This document shows, one piece after another, positions 43,108-55,381 of a DNA stretch of 64,000 bases. The DNA comes from Ganoderma boninense (taxonomy: Eukaryota; Basidiomycota; Agaricomycetes; Polyporales; Polyporaceae): the NCBI GenBank assembly GCA_002900995.3, contig CM035308.1, positions 3,100,001-3,164,000 of the forward strand, given 5' to 3'. The position numbers and the translations under genes are program-made. Numbering within the stretch: the stretch's first letter is position 1; every line of letters begins with the position of its first letter. The notes beneath the pieces were generated by a model. It ran no database searches, was not told the origin of the DNA, and saw nothing but the letters and a program-made list of their open reading frames with translations.

Positions 43108-46100
43108 GAGCTGGCGAGCGGCGGCCGGCTGGCGTGTGGATGCAACATGGCAATGGCTAGTATAGAGTTTGAACCTTGTCAGCTATACCAACCATTTATT
43201 CCCACCGTTGGCTTACGACATGTCTCCCATTGTTCTAGGGCATAAACCATGTTCAAAATGTTGTAGGAAAGGTGAATAACCTTCAGGACCACTGCAGGAC
43301 CATGGAGGAGTCTTGATTTCGATCGCATCGAGCACGCTTAGATTACAGAGTACAGAAACTGCGGGCGGCTCGATAAGTGTGCCGGCGTCGCCATAACATC
43401 GGTCAGCGGGCGCTGCCTATCTACAGTGGCCCCGACTCCTGCCGAGCGTTCCAGCTGCCGAATTGTCATGACCTTTGTCCTGATGAGTAAACGCAACCTC
43501 TACAAATGTTTTCCCCCCACTGACACAGGAGGTCATGCAGACCGACCGACTTGGACAATGGAGATCAATTTCGCTTCTCGCCACTAAGCGCGCCCGAGTC
43601 CCCGACATGACAGATACTCAACCGGTGTCGGGATGGGCGAGGGATCGATATGGTGTATGCCTACCCGCTGGACTCGGTACGTGTGGTGGGGTTCGCGGAC
43701 CGACCAGGAGAACACGAGAGGTGAGCGCAACTGGGCCGACTGGTAATTTGAAGTGAGGAGCTTCCCTGATCTTGACGCCAGTACCGCATTCAACACGGTG
43801 CAGTCTAATGGCTGGTGAATGATTTCTCTCATTTTGGGAGTCAACGTTAGAGCTTGCGCAGGGCTGATGCCTCGCCAGGAAACTTGAAGATCTATCCATA
43901 TAGAAAACACACAACAGAAGGTGTGCGCGGGAGGTGTGGCCCGGGATCGCGGACCGCGCAGGCGACGCGAGAGGTGGGTGCGACCGGTTCGACTTGGCGA
44001 AGCTCTCGAATACTGGACGCGTCTTTTCCCGCAGACTCTGCGTGCAGCCTCGGCCCCTCCTCTGAAACTCTCTAGTCGATGGGCTTACCCTCCGGCCGGC
44101 GAGAGTCGTACGACGCTTCTGCCTGTCAGCGTCCGGGCGCATTCGACATGCGGAGTGTCCTACGGTAAGGTCGAGCTGTAGATGAGTCTAGGGCAGGAGG
44201 GGGCGCAGGGTGGGACGCAGAAGGAGGCAGCGGGTGATTGATCGGGTGAATTTGCGTGCGTTTGCCAACACTGAACGACGCATCGCGGCCACAAGGTCTC
44301 TTTTCGGTCCTTACACGTCCAACACGCTATCTCTTGCCTCGACTTTCCACTTTTAAGGGCAGCCCTATTCCTCCCGCAAAACCCTGCGTCCCCACTAAAC
44401 AAGCCCAACTCTGAAGGCTGAAAATACGCAGCAGAAGTTCTCTTGCGGCGCCCGACTTGCCAGGGAACGGAGATCGTGCACGGAGATCGACTTGGCTTGC
44501 GCCTTGTATACGCCCGGCGAACCGCCTTTCATCGATATATACGTGCTGGACGCGAACTGGCTAGCGAAACGAGGCGGCGCGGTCCGTACGCACCGCGCGC
44601 TCTGCAATTGAGTCTCTCCCTCGTCTTTCAAGCGCGTCCACTGAAAATGACGCATCGTGTTTGCAGGTTCCATGTTGTTCGCTGACCATGGAGATGCCGA
44701 TATGCTGATTTGATGACGACGTAATGAGGGTTTCGGGGAGTACTGTCCTGCCGCTCGGTATGCTCAGTGGCTGCCACTTCGTTGCACGCCGCTGACGACC
44801 GGAGTTTTGCAGGACGCTTGAGGGACGTCCAACGAGCCGCTGCCCCTGGAATCCGGTTCACTGCCAGAAACGTCTCGTCCCCAAGTTTTAAAAAATACAC
44901 AACGAAGGTGTCGTGCGGGTCCGGGACTGGAGGTTGGGGGAGTCTGCCCAGGTGAGTTTGGTGCGCAAGAAGAGCCCGGCACGAGGCGGTCCGGGACGAC
45001 AGGTAGCCGGGACGTGGTGAGTCGCGACTCGAACATTGTAATAGATGTGGGGTGGAGAGCCTCAATCACACACGTCTGTCCGTACGTTGCACCAGTCTCT
45101 ATTGTGGAGAATAATGCGGTTGTGTACGGAGTGGGACGTGGTGAAAGGCTACCTTGCCACGTCGGGGCGCGCGTTATGACGGACGCGCGCCTACCACTCG
45201 CCTAGATACAGGAAACGTAATCTATCCGATTGCCGTTACAAGCATCAGCTTGAAGCGCGTGAGCGGAACTGAAAACCTCATATGCGGCGTATTCGCAGAC
45301 TTGCGCTTGCTCCGTATCCAGCAAGGTGCCGAGATGCGCAAATGAAGTGGGCGCGGCGGGAGCCTGAATTTTCGGGGCCGAGCCTCTGCCACTTGGTCGG
45401 TCAGAGCGAGGCTTTGGAGACCGCTGGCAGGACGTCCGGCAGGAGGTCGCTCGCGCCTGGTGGTGGATGCATGCACCTGGAGCGTGGACCTCAGAGACAG
45501 GGACACGGCCAGGGCCGTTTTTGTGAATTCCCTCCGGCTGGCATGTAACCCCTGGCAGATCATCGAAGTCATTCGGCGAGTGATTGGGTCTGGGTGGCGG
45601 ACTCGGTGCCGTTGCGAGACTCGGACCCACGGAACAGTCTAACGGAGGGTTGTATGCTGTTGAGCGATTGCGGCGGTGTTCTCGTTTGCTTACTGATCTG
45701 TGTTTGTTTGTTTGTGCTAGTTTTATTCCGCGTCGGCTCGGGCGACAGTGTGCCCGCGGATAGTCGGTTGCTCGACTGCGAACAGCACCGTATGCGGCGA
45801 CGCCCGACAACATGTTCATGAATTTTCCGCCGGAGGCTGGGGCTCTGCGATTGGGATACGTGGTGGAGGGTGGCCGGGTTCTTTGTCTTCTGGACGCACG
45901 TCCGTGCTCTGCACTTGCATGTACTATTAACGCAGATTCTTGGTCGAGTGTTGTGTCCATCTGTCCCCCGGGAGCAGCCCCGAAGCCTTGCCAGCCCATA
46001 CTCGTGAGTCCGCCTTCAGTCCCTACCAGCCACTGTCTTAGGAAGCACCCGGCGCGCACCGCGCAAATACTCAGTGCCCAGCAAGCACCGCCGCGCGGAA

Positions 46101-46716
46101 ATACTCTCTACCCAGCAAGAATACCCGCAAATACTCTACCCAGAAAGCTCCTGCCCGACTACTCTACGCAGAAAGCGAACGCTCCGCGCAAACACTCTAC
46201 CCAGAAAGCCACAGAAGGCAGCGATTCACTAGTCACTCATTGGCAGTTGTCCATTCCGTGCACCAACCTCGGCATACGCCGACGCCCGACCCAGATCGCG
46301 CGCCCCCGCGACGCGCCGTGTCACATGTCATATATGACCGGTGACCCCCTCTCTTGTGCCTGCACCCGCGCAGCCCTTCACGCGTCACGTCCGACCTCGA
46401 CCGCGTCGTCGAGCGGGCAGGGCGTGTCCAGCTTCCAACTCTTGTTGCAGCCGTTGCTCACACTCGACACGAACCAGGTCGCTCACAGCCCCTCGCCCTT
46501 TCTACCGCTCTCTCCTCTCCTACATCCCCCCGCCTCACTCCTCCCTCCACAGCCCCCTCGATGTACCCGCACGACCCCCAGCATCCACACCCACTTCTAC
46601 CATACTCAGATGCCCCCCGGATTTCCGCCCTTCAAACTCATTTCTGCCCAAAACCCTGTGCGTACCATCCACGCCGCCGCGCGACCTCCGATGTCTCACT
46701 TGGTGCTCGTTCACAG
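43108..46716. other. 3.6 kb without a recognisable gene; degenerate repeats
   Basis: It is GC-rich with many random-looking frames on both strands (the longest, minus 45202-46059, shows no domain). Three diverged copies of a segment containing GAAAAYACRCARCAGAAG-like sequence lie near 43910, 44419 and 44891, about 490 bases apart. A short tandem array lies at 46041-46215. Confidence 0.45.
46041..46215. repeat. Degenerate minisatellite, units of about 25-35 bp
   Basis: Words such as CGCAAATACTCTACCCAGAAAGC recur five to six times with drift (GCGCAAATACTC, GCGGAAATACTC, CCGCAAATACTC, GCGCAAACACTC, each followed by CCAG/CCCAGAAAG). No coding role. Confidence 0.6.
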
Positions 46717-47799
46717 ATCAGGAGAAAACTTGTCATTGTTGGCAACGATGCTTGCTCTGGAGCTGTATACACTTACTCCGACCCATATTCGTGCTCTCTG
46801 AGTGCACGCCGCAAAACATCCTTGTATGTTACCTCCCTCTTTTCCCGATGCTTGCTTGGTTGACCAAGGTTGTTGTTTGTGCAGCAACTGAGTGGATGTT
46901 GGATTATGCTTGTTTGGAGCGACTTCTTCTAACGCCAGACGCATCCGCTAGTTATCTTCGAAAACTACATTTCCGAGATTCGGCCGGATGGCAAGGCCGT
47001 ACAGCTCGCACCTTGGAATACCGCGTGAGTCGTTCATTCTGCTCTCCTTTCTGGTCATTCCCCATGCCACCCTAAGTATCGCGATTTTCTGCTTCATCTA
47101 CGCGTTCCGTGGACTGTTACCGACAACAGCGCTCTCCATTCCCGAGCCTGTACTCATCAACTGCGGATAACAAAGCATGGCACGAGAACTTCGACCACTG
47201 TCCTGTTATGCCAGCGAGTTATGCTTACCTATGCTTCGCGATAGCGGCCAGGGGGAAGATGAACGGCTATGACCGATGTCCTACTCCAAGTCGCACGTCA
47301 TTCTCACTGCATTCACCGTCGACACGCTCAATTCGGACGACGACGTAACTGTCAAGGTGTGTTACACACTCTAACATGCCCTGTTCTTCGATATCTGACT
47401 GGTCAATTTCAAGACGGAAAGTGCATAGAGGAGGTTCGTTCGATTTGTGGTCCGACGATCCCTGTCATTCTCGTAGGATGCAAGGCTGATCTGCGGCCAC
47501 ACCTTTCAAACATAGTCGTGGTTTGAAGGAAGATATGTTGACCTTTGGGGTTACTAGGTTCACTGAATTATTGGGCTTATGTATCGCGCGAGCAGGCCGA
47601 GCGGGTTGCGCAGTAGACCGGCGCGCGAGCGTACAGGGAGTGCTCCGTATTGAAGGGCGAGGGCGTCGACAACGTGTTTGAGTCGGTCACTCGTTCAAGT
47701 ATGCTTATGCGCGAAGGTGTGCCAGCGCACTCCAAGCACAAGCACAATCGTGTAGGCGGGAGTGGGGGGCACCTGTGGAACTCGAGGGGGGATGGGTAG
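46717..47799 (+). pseudogene. Rho/Rac-family GTPase pseudogene
   Basis: Exon pieces match a Rho-type small GTPase (about 190-200 residues) in order. IRRKLVIVGNDAC and, after about 60 bases, RRKTSL replace the P-loop GDGACGKTSL. VIFENYISEIRPDGKAVQLA (effector side and strand 3) ends at a GTGAGT donor near 47025. SYSKSHVILTAFTVDTLNSD (about 47280-47350) ends at another donor. EEVRSICGPTIPVILVGCKA then DLRP carries the NKxD-equivalent GCKADL. The C-terminal part reads VSREQAERVAQ-stop-TGARAYRECSVLKGEGV and NVFESVTRSSMLMREG, ending at TAG 47797-47799. The catalytic P-loop glycine is lost, a TAG lies in the C-terminal part, and no CAAX box follows. It is a retained, decayed gene copy with introns, so not a processed one. 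Confidence 0.8.
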
Positions 47800-48177
47800 G
47801 AGGACAAGGGTCGATGCTGCGTGATCTGCTAGTATGCACGGCAACGTACCGCTCCTAGTGATCACGGTTAGGTGCGGCATTTGCTTCGGGGTCGCTTCTG
47901 GAGCGAATCTCTGTGACAACGGGACCGTGAAACAACACCTTCCCCCTGAGCCCTCTCCAAGTCTCGGATTGTCCACTCGATTTTTGGTGAGAGCTCGCAG
48001 CCAGCTTGCATTCCAGGCTGGCAATTGTCTCGCAGGGTCTTAGAGTCATCGGGCAAGGTTGGCGCCTGCACGCTTGGCAGCATTGAACCCGATCTACCCC
48101 AGCTGACTGAGCGTGTCGATGGTGCCGCTCGCGAGCGGTTGCCAGTGCTAAACGGCTTATAAGTAGTAGCTACCTAT

Positions 48178-48232
48178 ACCTTCGAGTAGCTACGTGTAGC
48201 TACGTGTAGCTACGTGTAGCTACTGACGGTTG
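48178..48232. repeat. Short tandem array of GTAGCTACGT
   Basis: Three to four units of the 10-mer GTAGCTACGT are visible, with degenerate units before and after. GTAGCTAC is itself palindromic, so the array can form cruciform-like structures. Confidence 0.75.
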
Positions 48233-48718
48233 CTGGTACTTGTGGAGTCTAATGCCGCGCTGATAGGCTCCCGAGCTCCTTGACTACCGAAAGTGCGGTC
48301 ATCTGACAAGAGTGGCCGGGGGAACACGTCGACGTGCAGTCGGACCATGGTCGCTCAGAACACAAAAGTTTGAAGGTCCGTTGGGAGACTTGGCAGTGCG
48401 GAAAGCCAACGACCCGGTACCTCGCTTAATTGTCACTATACGACGGAATTGTCTCTCGTCGGGCCGGAGTTGCCCAAGGTAAGAACCTCCTCACCCATGC
48501 TCGTCGGAAGAGCCGCTTACTCCTCCCCTCAATCACCGGTGGTCCCGTGTGGCCGAAGTTCCAACTTAACTAGCCGCTCCGGAGCTCAATTTTCCTCCGT
48601 TCCCACTCAACCGTCCTCATTATCCGTCCAGTCCCTTGCATGCTCGATATCCCAGCCTATTCTACGTGCCCGACATTCGAATTTTTCCTCGTAGGCCATT
48701 CTGAATCATTGGAAGCTG

Positions 48719-50311
48719 ATGAGTCCAACGGGAGCCCTACTTTTCCCTATAAAGCTCAATCCAGACGGCAAGTGGGCATCGGCCGCGATTGACCTGTATG
48801 TGATCGGAGTTGCATTTCTCCCTTGTACTATAACAGTTAATCACAGCCTTAAGATCTCACAAGACGAACCAACAGCTTCTCGACCTTATCCGCGGATACG
48901 GCCTCAAATCGAAGGCCAGGAACAAGGAGAGCTACCGGAAATGTTTGGAGGAATTTAGTAGGAACCCGGGATCGTGGGATAGGCGAGTCCTGCATTATGT
49001 TGCGCTGTTTCCACCTCTTATACGCAGTAGGCTCAAGCGGTCCGAGCCTAACATGCACAAGGGCTCCCGTCGTCGCTCTCATACAAGCCACTTAGCATCA
49101 CCCCTCAAACGCCCCCTGAATGCCGCAGTGAGTGAGTCGCGTCTCGTAGACCTTTCGCACTTTATGAAGACTCCTTAGCAACATGCTGCAACGCGGACTT
49201 CACAACAAACGTCTCTTGGTGGCTCGAATCTCATCGACGCTCGGGAAGGAGAGAGGATGATAACATGGGTGCGTTGCACTCAAGTCGTCTTGTGCATAAT
49301 GAACATATCTCTGCAGGCGACAAGGTTCCTAGAAACCCAAGTGCAACACAGTTGCGAAAGTGATGCCTGCGGACCTCCGCAGGGATCTTCCGCCCCCAGA
49401 CCCCAAGGTCCACTGCCAGGCAAGTTTTAATAGTATGGTCTCCTGCTGCCAGGATATCAATCAACTGAACGTTTCGTAGAATCTTTCCAGTTGCCTATCG
49501 GCTCCTTCTTCAACTTCGTCTCCGACCCACCACTAGCCCCGAACTTGAATACAGCTCATAAGGCCCTTGAAACCGCGTCTGGAGCACAGATATCTCCGCA
49601 ATCCTCCCCCGGACCTGCTTTCATAGTAGAAAACGCGTCCTGCGCTGCTGTGCAAACCCCTGATAGGGTCCATCAGCCTGGTCGAGCCCTGCCTCCGAGT
49701 CAATGCAGTACTGGCGAAACTCCCGTAACTCTCGTCATGCAAGACCACACCATTACGATCGCATCGGCTGATATCCCAGACCCTCCTCCCTTGTATTTTT
49801 ATGGAAATGTTGAGTCGGTGAACGCGATCTGGGACGATAACTCGACCACATGGAACCACTCGTCTCCCTTACGAATCAATGGCATCAGCATACCTTTAAT
49901 TTACTGGCGGACGCTGTACAGCTACCGTCGGAGCCGGCAATGGTCTGGGATCAAACAACGATGGTCAGAATACAAGGTTCGTCGCCGTCTTCTTTAATCG
50001 CGCAACTCATGGCTAATCATGATCCAAAGTTCCTCGTACAGGAGTATAGAAGTCTCGGACAGAAGCGATTCTGGGCGACGTATTCTGCGAATGGGACGCC
50101 TATGACGATGTCTGCAATACTGAAGTCCCTGAAGGGGGCGAGAAAGCGGGCAAATGGCGCTACTGCAGATAACGCGCGAGAAGTGTTTGGCGAAGATTTC
50201 AGTCGTGTGTTTTGCTACACAAAGGGCCGTTTCTCATCTGTCATATGTAGTGATGCAGCTATCGCGCGTAGATACCGTATGATGCAACGCGACAGTATGG
50301 ATCTAGCATGA
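48719..50311 (+). CDS. Spliced gene with SAP-like N-terminus and conserved C-terminal block
   Basis: ATG at 48719 starts MSPTGALLFPIKLNPDGKW. Intron 48796-48853 (GTATGT, CTATAAC branch, AAG) leads to SHKTNQQLLDLIRGYGLKSK, then RNKESYRKCLEEFS and NPGSWD. This resembles a SAP motif (DNA/RNA-binding helix-turn-helix). Intron 48983-49027 starts GC rather than GT (GCGAGT...CGCAG) and restores phase into a basic stretch ending at a GTGAGT donor (49134). The middle (49134-49490) is an intron or contains small exons that I could not place. The last exons are 49491-49976 and 50030-50311, separated by a 53-base intron. They encode IWDDNSTTWNHSSPLRINGI, PLIYWRTLYSYRRSRQW and VFGEDFSRVFCYTKGRFSSV. Similar hypothetical proteins recur in agaricomycetes. 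All joins are in phase, so it may be intact. Confidence 0.55.
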
Positions 50312-50906
50312 CGCCAGCATATTTATACCTCAATGTCATTTCCCACTCTAGGCAGACTGTCAATCATGGGTATTCACCAGCAGCTTCCTGTGTGCGTTGC
50401 TCGTCTCCGCGGGTTCCCTGTAGATGTTCTGACCGGGCCCATGCAGTGCTTCCGAGAGAGCGACCGATGACGATGGTCTTGTTCTTCCTGGGGGGAGGAG
50501 GGGGTGCACGTCCACGGAGATCGCTGCACTGCTCTGGGTGGGGCGGTAGAACAACTTAGGTGAGGCGGTCGCTTGCTCTCGATGCGTGGCTCGCTGACGG
50601 TGGGACCCCACACTGCTGGGAATTCCTGATAGCGACTACGAGGATTATCGATGGGAACACCATGGTAGACAGCGTCGCGAACACAGTAGGCAGCACGTCG
50701 AAGGAGGTCGCGCTGTATGCTGTACATACTGGCCCTGCGCTGTCACCGACGTCACCTGTAAATCGATAGGACGAAAGGAGATCCGTCTAGTTGTCGCCTT
50801 GCGACACCATATTGCGGGTCAGAACCCACACCGAGCTTGTAAACTCGAGAGCCATGGCCGAATGTCGAGAGCAGGGCGATGGGTCCATGATGGAAACTAA
50901 CTATCA

Positions 50907-51640
50907 ATGTTTGGGCCTTCGTTTATACCTACGTTCCTAAAGGTGGCAGACTCAGGTTGGCCATCTCCCGACATGTTGCCGCCCCAGGCCCTGGATCGAA
51001 TGACGTTTCGAATGGGACCCCGGCTTGCGAAAACGGAACTTCTCTGCTTCCGATGGGGGACGAGTCTGGAGGCTATCGGGCGTCAGGCGCGCGCAACGCG
51101 TGGTTCAAAAGATCGCTGGACTCAATACGTCACCCACCTCTCTCCTGTCCCCCACGACCTATACCCTCCCACAAGGAGTCCTCAACCAATCCCCAAACCA
51201 TTTATCCCCATCAGGTCCGCCTGCTCTGACATTTTCGGCGCACACACGCTGACGGGCTCGCTTCTGCCCAGCGAACGTGATGGGAGTTACCACTGGAAAG
51301 CATATCGCGGGGGGGGCGGCAAAGAATATCCCTGCAAAGGGCAGGAGTGCGTGGGTCTCTGCTATTCTCGTCCACTCACAGAGGCACTGATTGTCCGGGG
51401 GGGGGGGCGTACAGAAAAGACGAGCAGCGCAGGTGGGCGCAAGAGGCTGACCAAATTCAACAAATTTATGCGAACCGAAGTCGCGCGCCTCAAACAGGAA
51501 AATCCCGACATGCCCCATAAGGATAGGTGCGGCACCAGTACTGTTCCCGGGTTTTGTGGGCTCAAGGAACTGAGTGTCGGATGGGTTATAGGTTCAAGCT
51601 CGTCATTCGCAACTGGAACAAGCAGAAGGAGGGCAAGTAG
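50907..51640 (+). CDS. YABBY/HMG-like nuclear protein
   Basis: The C-terminal module reads KRLTKFNKFMRTEVARLKQE, then NPDMPHKDR. A 65-base intron (51527-51591, GTGCGG...TATAG) restores FKLVIRNWNKQKEGK-stop. This is the YABBY-type HMG-box-like fold found in short fungal proteins (pattern: N.FM..E..RLK...P...HK..F......W). The long frame upstream (ATG at 50907) is less convincing. Another intron (about 51351-51379, GTGGGT...CACAG) is possible, so the true start is uncertain. The domain is expected to bind DNA in the nucleus. No stop or frameshift is seen in the module, so a working gene is plausible. Confidence 0.5.
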
Positions 51641-52065
51641 GAGTATCGGCCTCCGTCCCTCGCTCCCTCACGTCCTTCCACATTCCATATTTTCCCCATT
51701 TTCTCCGTATCCATCTATCCGACTTTGAACTCTGTCTTTGTCGCTATGTGTTGTGAAGCTGATCCACGAAGTATTTACGTCAGCCGTCATGGAGAAAGCT
51801 GTCGTCCGTACTTCGCCTTCTTGTTGATATTAGAGAACCATAGCCTAGCCATCGCGTCGACGCTGGAATTGATCTCTTTATTGAGGAAGCTCGGGGTACG
51901 TTTTGATAGAGCGCGTATGACAGCACATCAGCAATATGAAAATCACCGCATAGGAGAGTAGCATATTCAACCATCATATCCGATTGAGCAGTTTCAGCAC
52001 TGCTCCGTTCATGCAAGCCCCCAACCAGCGCCTGCACGATAATCGCTATCCGCCAATGTACCCTT

Positions 52066-52864
52066 CTAATTATCAATCCAGATGCCAAGCCTCAAGCTGT
52101 CTAATGAGAGCAAAATAATCTCGGGTGAAACGAAGTGGGCGCGGTCGAGGGATAGGACGTGGTGTATCAGATTTGCTCGGGACAGGATATCTCCAGTATG
52201 CGGCCTGTTGAAACAATCACTATATAGATCGATATCTAAACAGATCGTTTCCTGGCGCACCTTGACGGACTTTAAGAATTCTGCAAGCCGGCCCCACACG
52301 TCGCCTGACGAGCCCGAAGGACGACTCGCAATTGCATCGACGAACAAAGATAACCAATCAAGAGGCCGAGTGAAGCGAAGGGGTCTCCGCTTCCTAGCCC
52401 GCACGTCGGAGACCCATAGTGGAGCGTTGAAAGCATCTTCAGTGAAACCCGACCAAGTGTCCACTTTCGCGGTATGAACGCCACCGGTGGGAAGAGCGGA
52501 TTCGACATGCACAACGAGCGTGAAGGTCGAAGGGTCACGGAAGACCCCCTGACGAACGGCGCAACCGTAAGAACATAAGCCAAACTTTGTAAAGGAATCA
52601 CAATCATACCGGAACCATATCCACATAAACGTCAAGCACAATCTCCACCTCCGACACGTTGTGTAGCCCACCGTTGGGCTGCACATTAGCGACTTCCTCG
52701 GCACAGAGGGAGCGGACAAATAACTCGGATGGAGAGTAGAGTGTGCGCTCTGTGCGGCCCGGGCAGGGCTTCACTGTGAGGTCGCGAGGGCGAAGGAGAG
52801 CGGGGCGGCCAACAGCTAGGAGTCTACGGTTACGAGCGAGCGTTGGGCGTGAAGTCTTTGCCAT
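52066..52864 (-). CDS. Two-exon gene, 245 residues, unknown function
   Basis: ATG at 52864 (MAKTSRPTLARNRRLLAVGR) opens an 85-codon exon ending at a GTATGA donor. The intron 52549-52609 (61 bases, TCAG acceptor) joins in phase to GVFRDPSTFTLVVHVESALP. The second exon continues through WLSLFVDAIASRPSGS and VRQETICLDIDLYSDCFN to LGIWIDN-stop at 52066. Both exons are open end to end, and phase 0 is kept on both sides. There is no recognisable domain and no membrane segment. It lies outside the transposons and has no nonsense codon, which favours a host gene. Confidence 0.5.
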
Positions 52865-54897
52865 GGGCGACGTTTCAGGCTCAGATCCAAGGTCATTATT
52901 GCACAGCAGTGGAATATATACACAAACTAGACAGGTTGAGGTGGGGTTATGGAGCGTGAGGCTCAAGTGGGGCAGGTTTGGCCCTTTCATTCGTGAGGAA
53001 GTGACCGTGACGAAACGCCTCAGTTTCGTCAAAGGCATTCCGTTACAACCGCCGAGGCTATCACGTGTATATCTAAGCTTGGAGTTGATGCAATCCGTTC
53101 TTCTTGCCAATGTGCATTGTGTATGCATCTCCTCGACAAATCATACCAAATCTCATCCCTTCTCAGCACACCCTAACCCCACCCGTCTCGGGTGGTCACG
53201 AATGTTTCTCCAAGGTTGGTTAGGTCAGTTTAGGGCAACCGCGTGATGGATGAGCCTCTCTTGCTCCGACTAGCTCGTGGCGGACAAGGTTTTTTCACAT
53301 GGCAAAACTGATGACTTACAGGTGGACTCGAGAGGTCGCCTTCGCCTCCGACGTACCTCCACCGAACGCTTCGCTTGACGCGGACGCTTTGAGAGTAGTT
53401 CAGTCAGACCAGCTATACGGTGTGGCTCCAGAGAAGTGAGCTATATTCATCGAGTATGATTCCACTAGGACAACAGGGTGCATAGCATAGAGTTGAAGAT
53501 CCCCATGGTCAAGGATACCTTCAGCTTCGGCGGCCTTCCCCTCTGACGTCCCAGTGAGAGTGCGCCTACACATACAAGACACTTTGGCACGTCTTGGAGT
53601 CGGGCCCGCCACGGAAGCGCGATGTCCGAGTCCTTGAAGGAGGTGTCAGAGCCCGAAATAACGGATTCTTCGCACAAACCCCGATCAGACATTACAGATA
53701 ATGTGAAGCTGGCACATATTGAAGCCGGAACCTAGAAGGACAGCTCTGCGCTGACTCGCTGACGGATATCCGCTTCCCTACTGTGTCACTCTGCCGCCAG
53801 CACGCCACGGGAATGTGATTAATAATGGAAGCACGAGACAGCGCAATTTAGACGCAGAATTATGATCGTTGCGTGCGTTGTGATAGGAGCACGCCCAACG
53901 TGTACTACGAACTTCGCGATCCATTGGCATCTCAGGATGTAAGACCTGTTTGCGGACACCGAACGCCGTCCCATCCATTCCCTCGACCATAATAGCGGCG
54001 ATACCCTCGCAAATTCCGCATTCACTGCTTTTTCAGCCCTCCTCAGCAACGTCATCGTCGACAAGGAGCGTAGGTTCTCAGGTGGCAAGATACATCCTTG
54101 GTATTTGAGATGTATCTTGACTAACGACTCGGTTCGGGGGCGCTGTAAGACAGACTCCTGTAACACAATTAGCAAGAATAATCAGCGCGGGATTCGAGGA
54201 CGAGGATATGCAAGAGACGAAGGCGCTGACCATGGATGCAGGACGGAAGGTGCCTGAGGATCGAGGTACGTCCCCTCGCGGGCATACGGGCTGACGACTG
54301 ACTCGTGGTTGCAGAGTTACCCGAAGCCGGGATTCGGTCAGCCCACAACCCACAAGCATCTCGCGTTCGCGATTTTGTCAATCCATAACTGCCGCGGCCC
54401 TGACTCCTGCCAGCTGGACCGGTGTCCCGGGCGGTCCACATCTATGAAAAGCTCGCGTACGCACTTATCTGCCGATCCCGCGTATGCGTTGTCCTCGGGG
54501 AGCGTTGCATTTTTCAGCTCGTGGTGCATCACACGCCGGAAAACCTCTCCACGCATCAGAACTGCCGGATTTTGCTTAACGGCTTAACGTACTGAAGCCC
54601 AGGCTGTTGTGAACCGCCGGGGATCGCGCGGGCTGTCGGCGCGGCCAGTGGTTCACGAATACTGGGCAAAAATCCTCTCATACTAGGCGCGTCCGAGGGG
54701 TGAAGCAAGTCGTAACCAAAGCGATTGAACCGAAGGGAGATAGCGCACAGCTTAGTGACCAACAGGTCAGCGGAACAGAGCGGATTGTGTTCGCGCCCCG
54801 CTCCCAAGTGTGTTCGAGACCGTCTGACGCCGAGAACGGTGCAGCGCGGAGCTTGCACAGTGGCCGCACCAGTTTCAACCAAGGCGGATAATCTTTC
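52865..54897. other. 2 kb without a recognisable gene
   Basis: Short frames on both strands (for example plus 54309-54587, minus 53819-54175) show no family I know. No repeats or RNA genes were noticed. Confidence 0.45.
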
Positions 54898-55324
54898 TGT
54901 TGGAATCTTGTATTAGATAAGCGAGCTCGTCTTGTTGTGAGGCCCTCGGCGCTCGTCCGTAGTCGCGTAGGTTGAAAGGTCGATGAGCGAGTGGTCGAGC
55001 GGGGAGAGAGGGCACACGGGAGCGTGTCGAGACGCGAGGGAGTAGGGAAGGTCTCGATATCTCGAGCGCTGGGGCATCCGAGCCCCGAGTACAAGCCTAT
55101 ATACCAGAAGTCTAGTCTAGGTGACGTAAGCAGGAAAATCTAGGTCTAGCCAGTCAGAGAGAAAGAACATAAGCAGGAAGAGAAATGGGGGAAGGAGGAG
55201 TGGAGAGAAGTGGAGAGAAGAGAGGCGGACGAGTGTCCGCAGCAATACTGGAACGGGAAGCCGGCAACTACGAAAGGAAAGGGAACTGCCGAAACGGGAA
55301 GGAGGAAGCGCTGGCCCCCTTACA
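54898..55324 (-). repeat. Candidate 3' LTR of the second gypsy element (427 bp)
   Basis: On the minus strand the segment runs from TGTAAGGGGG (55324) to GATTCCAACA (54898), starting TGT and ending ACA as LTRs do. It includes a TATATAGG box (about 55093-55100). It lies just downstream of the last ORF of the element. A matching 5' copy was not found at the other end, so this is a candidate only. Confidence 0.4.
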
Positions 55325-55381
55325 GTCGCCCTCCAGGGCTTCTGCAAGAAGTCCTACTCCCACCAGCGTGCCTCCAACCCT

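Noticed and set aside
45202..46059. 285-codon minus-strand ORF
   Set aside because: GC-rich, Arg/Pro-rich composition, no domain, no splice pattern, and it overlaps a degenerate minisatellite; likely a chance frame.
46341..47075. 244-codon plus-strand ORF
   Set aside because: It runs across the Rho pseudogene in the wrong frame; the GTPase blocks lie in other frames.
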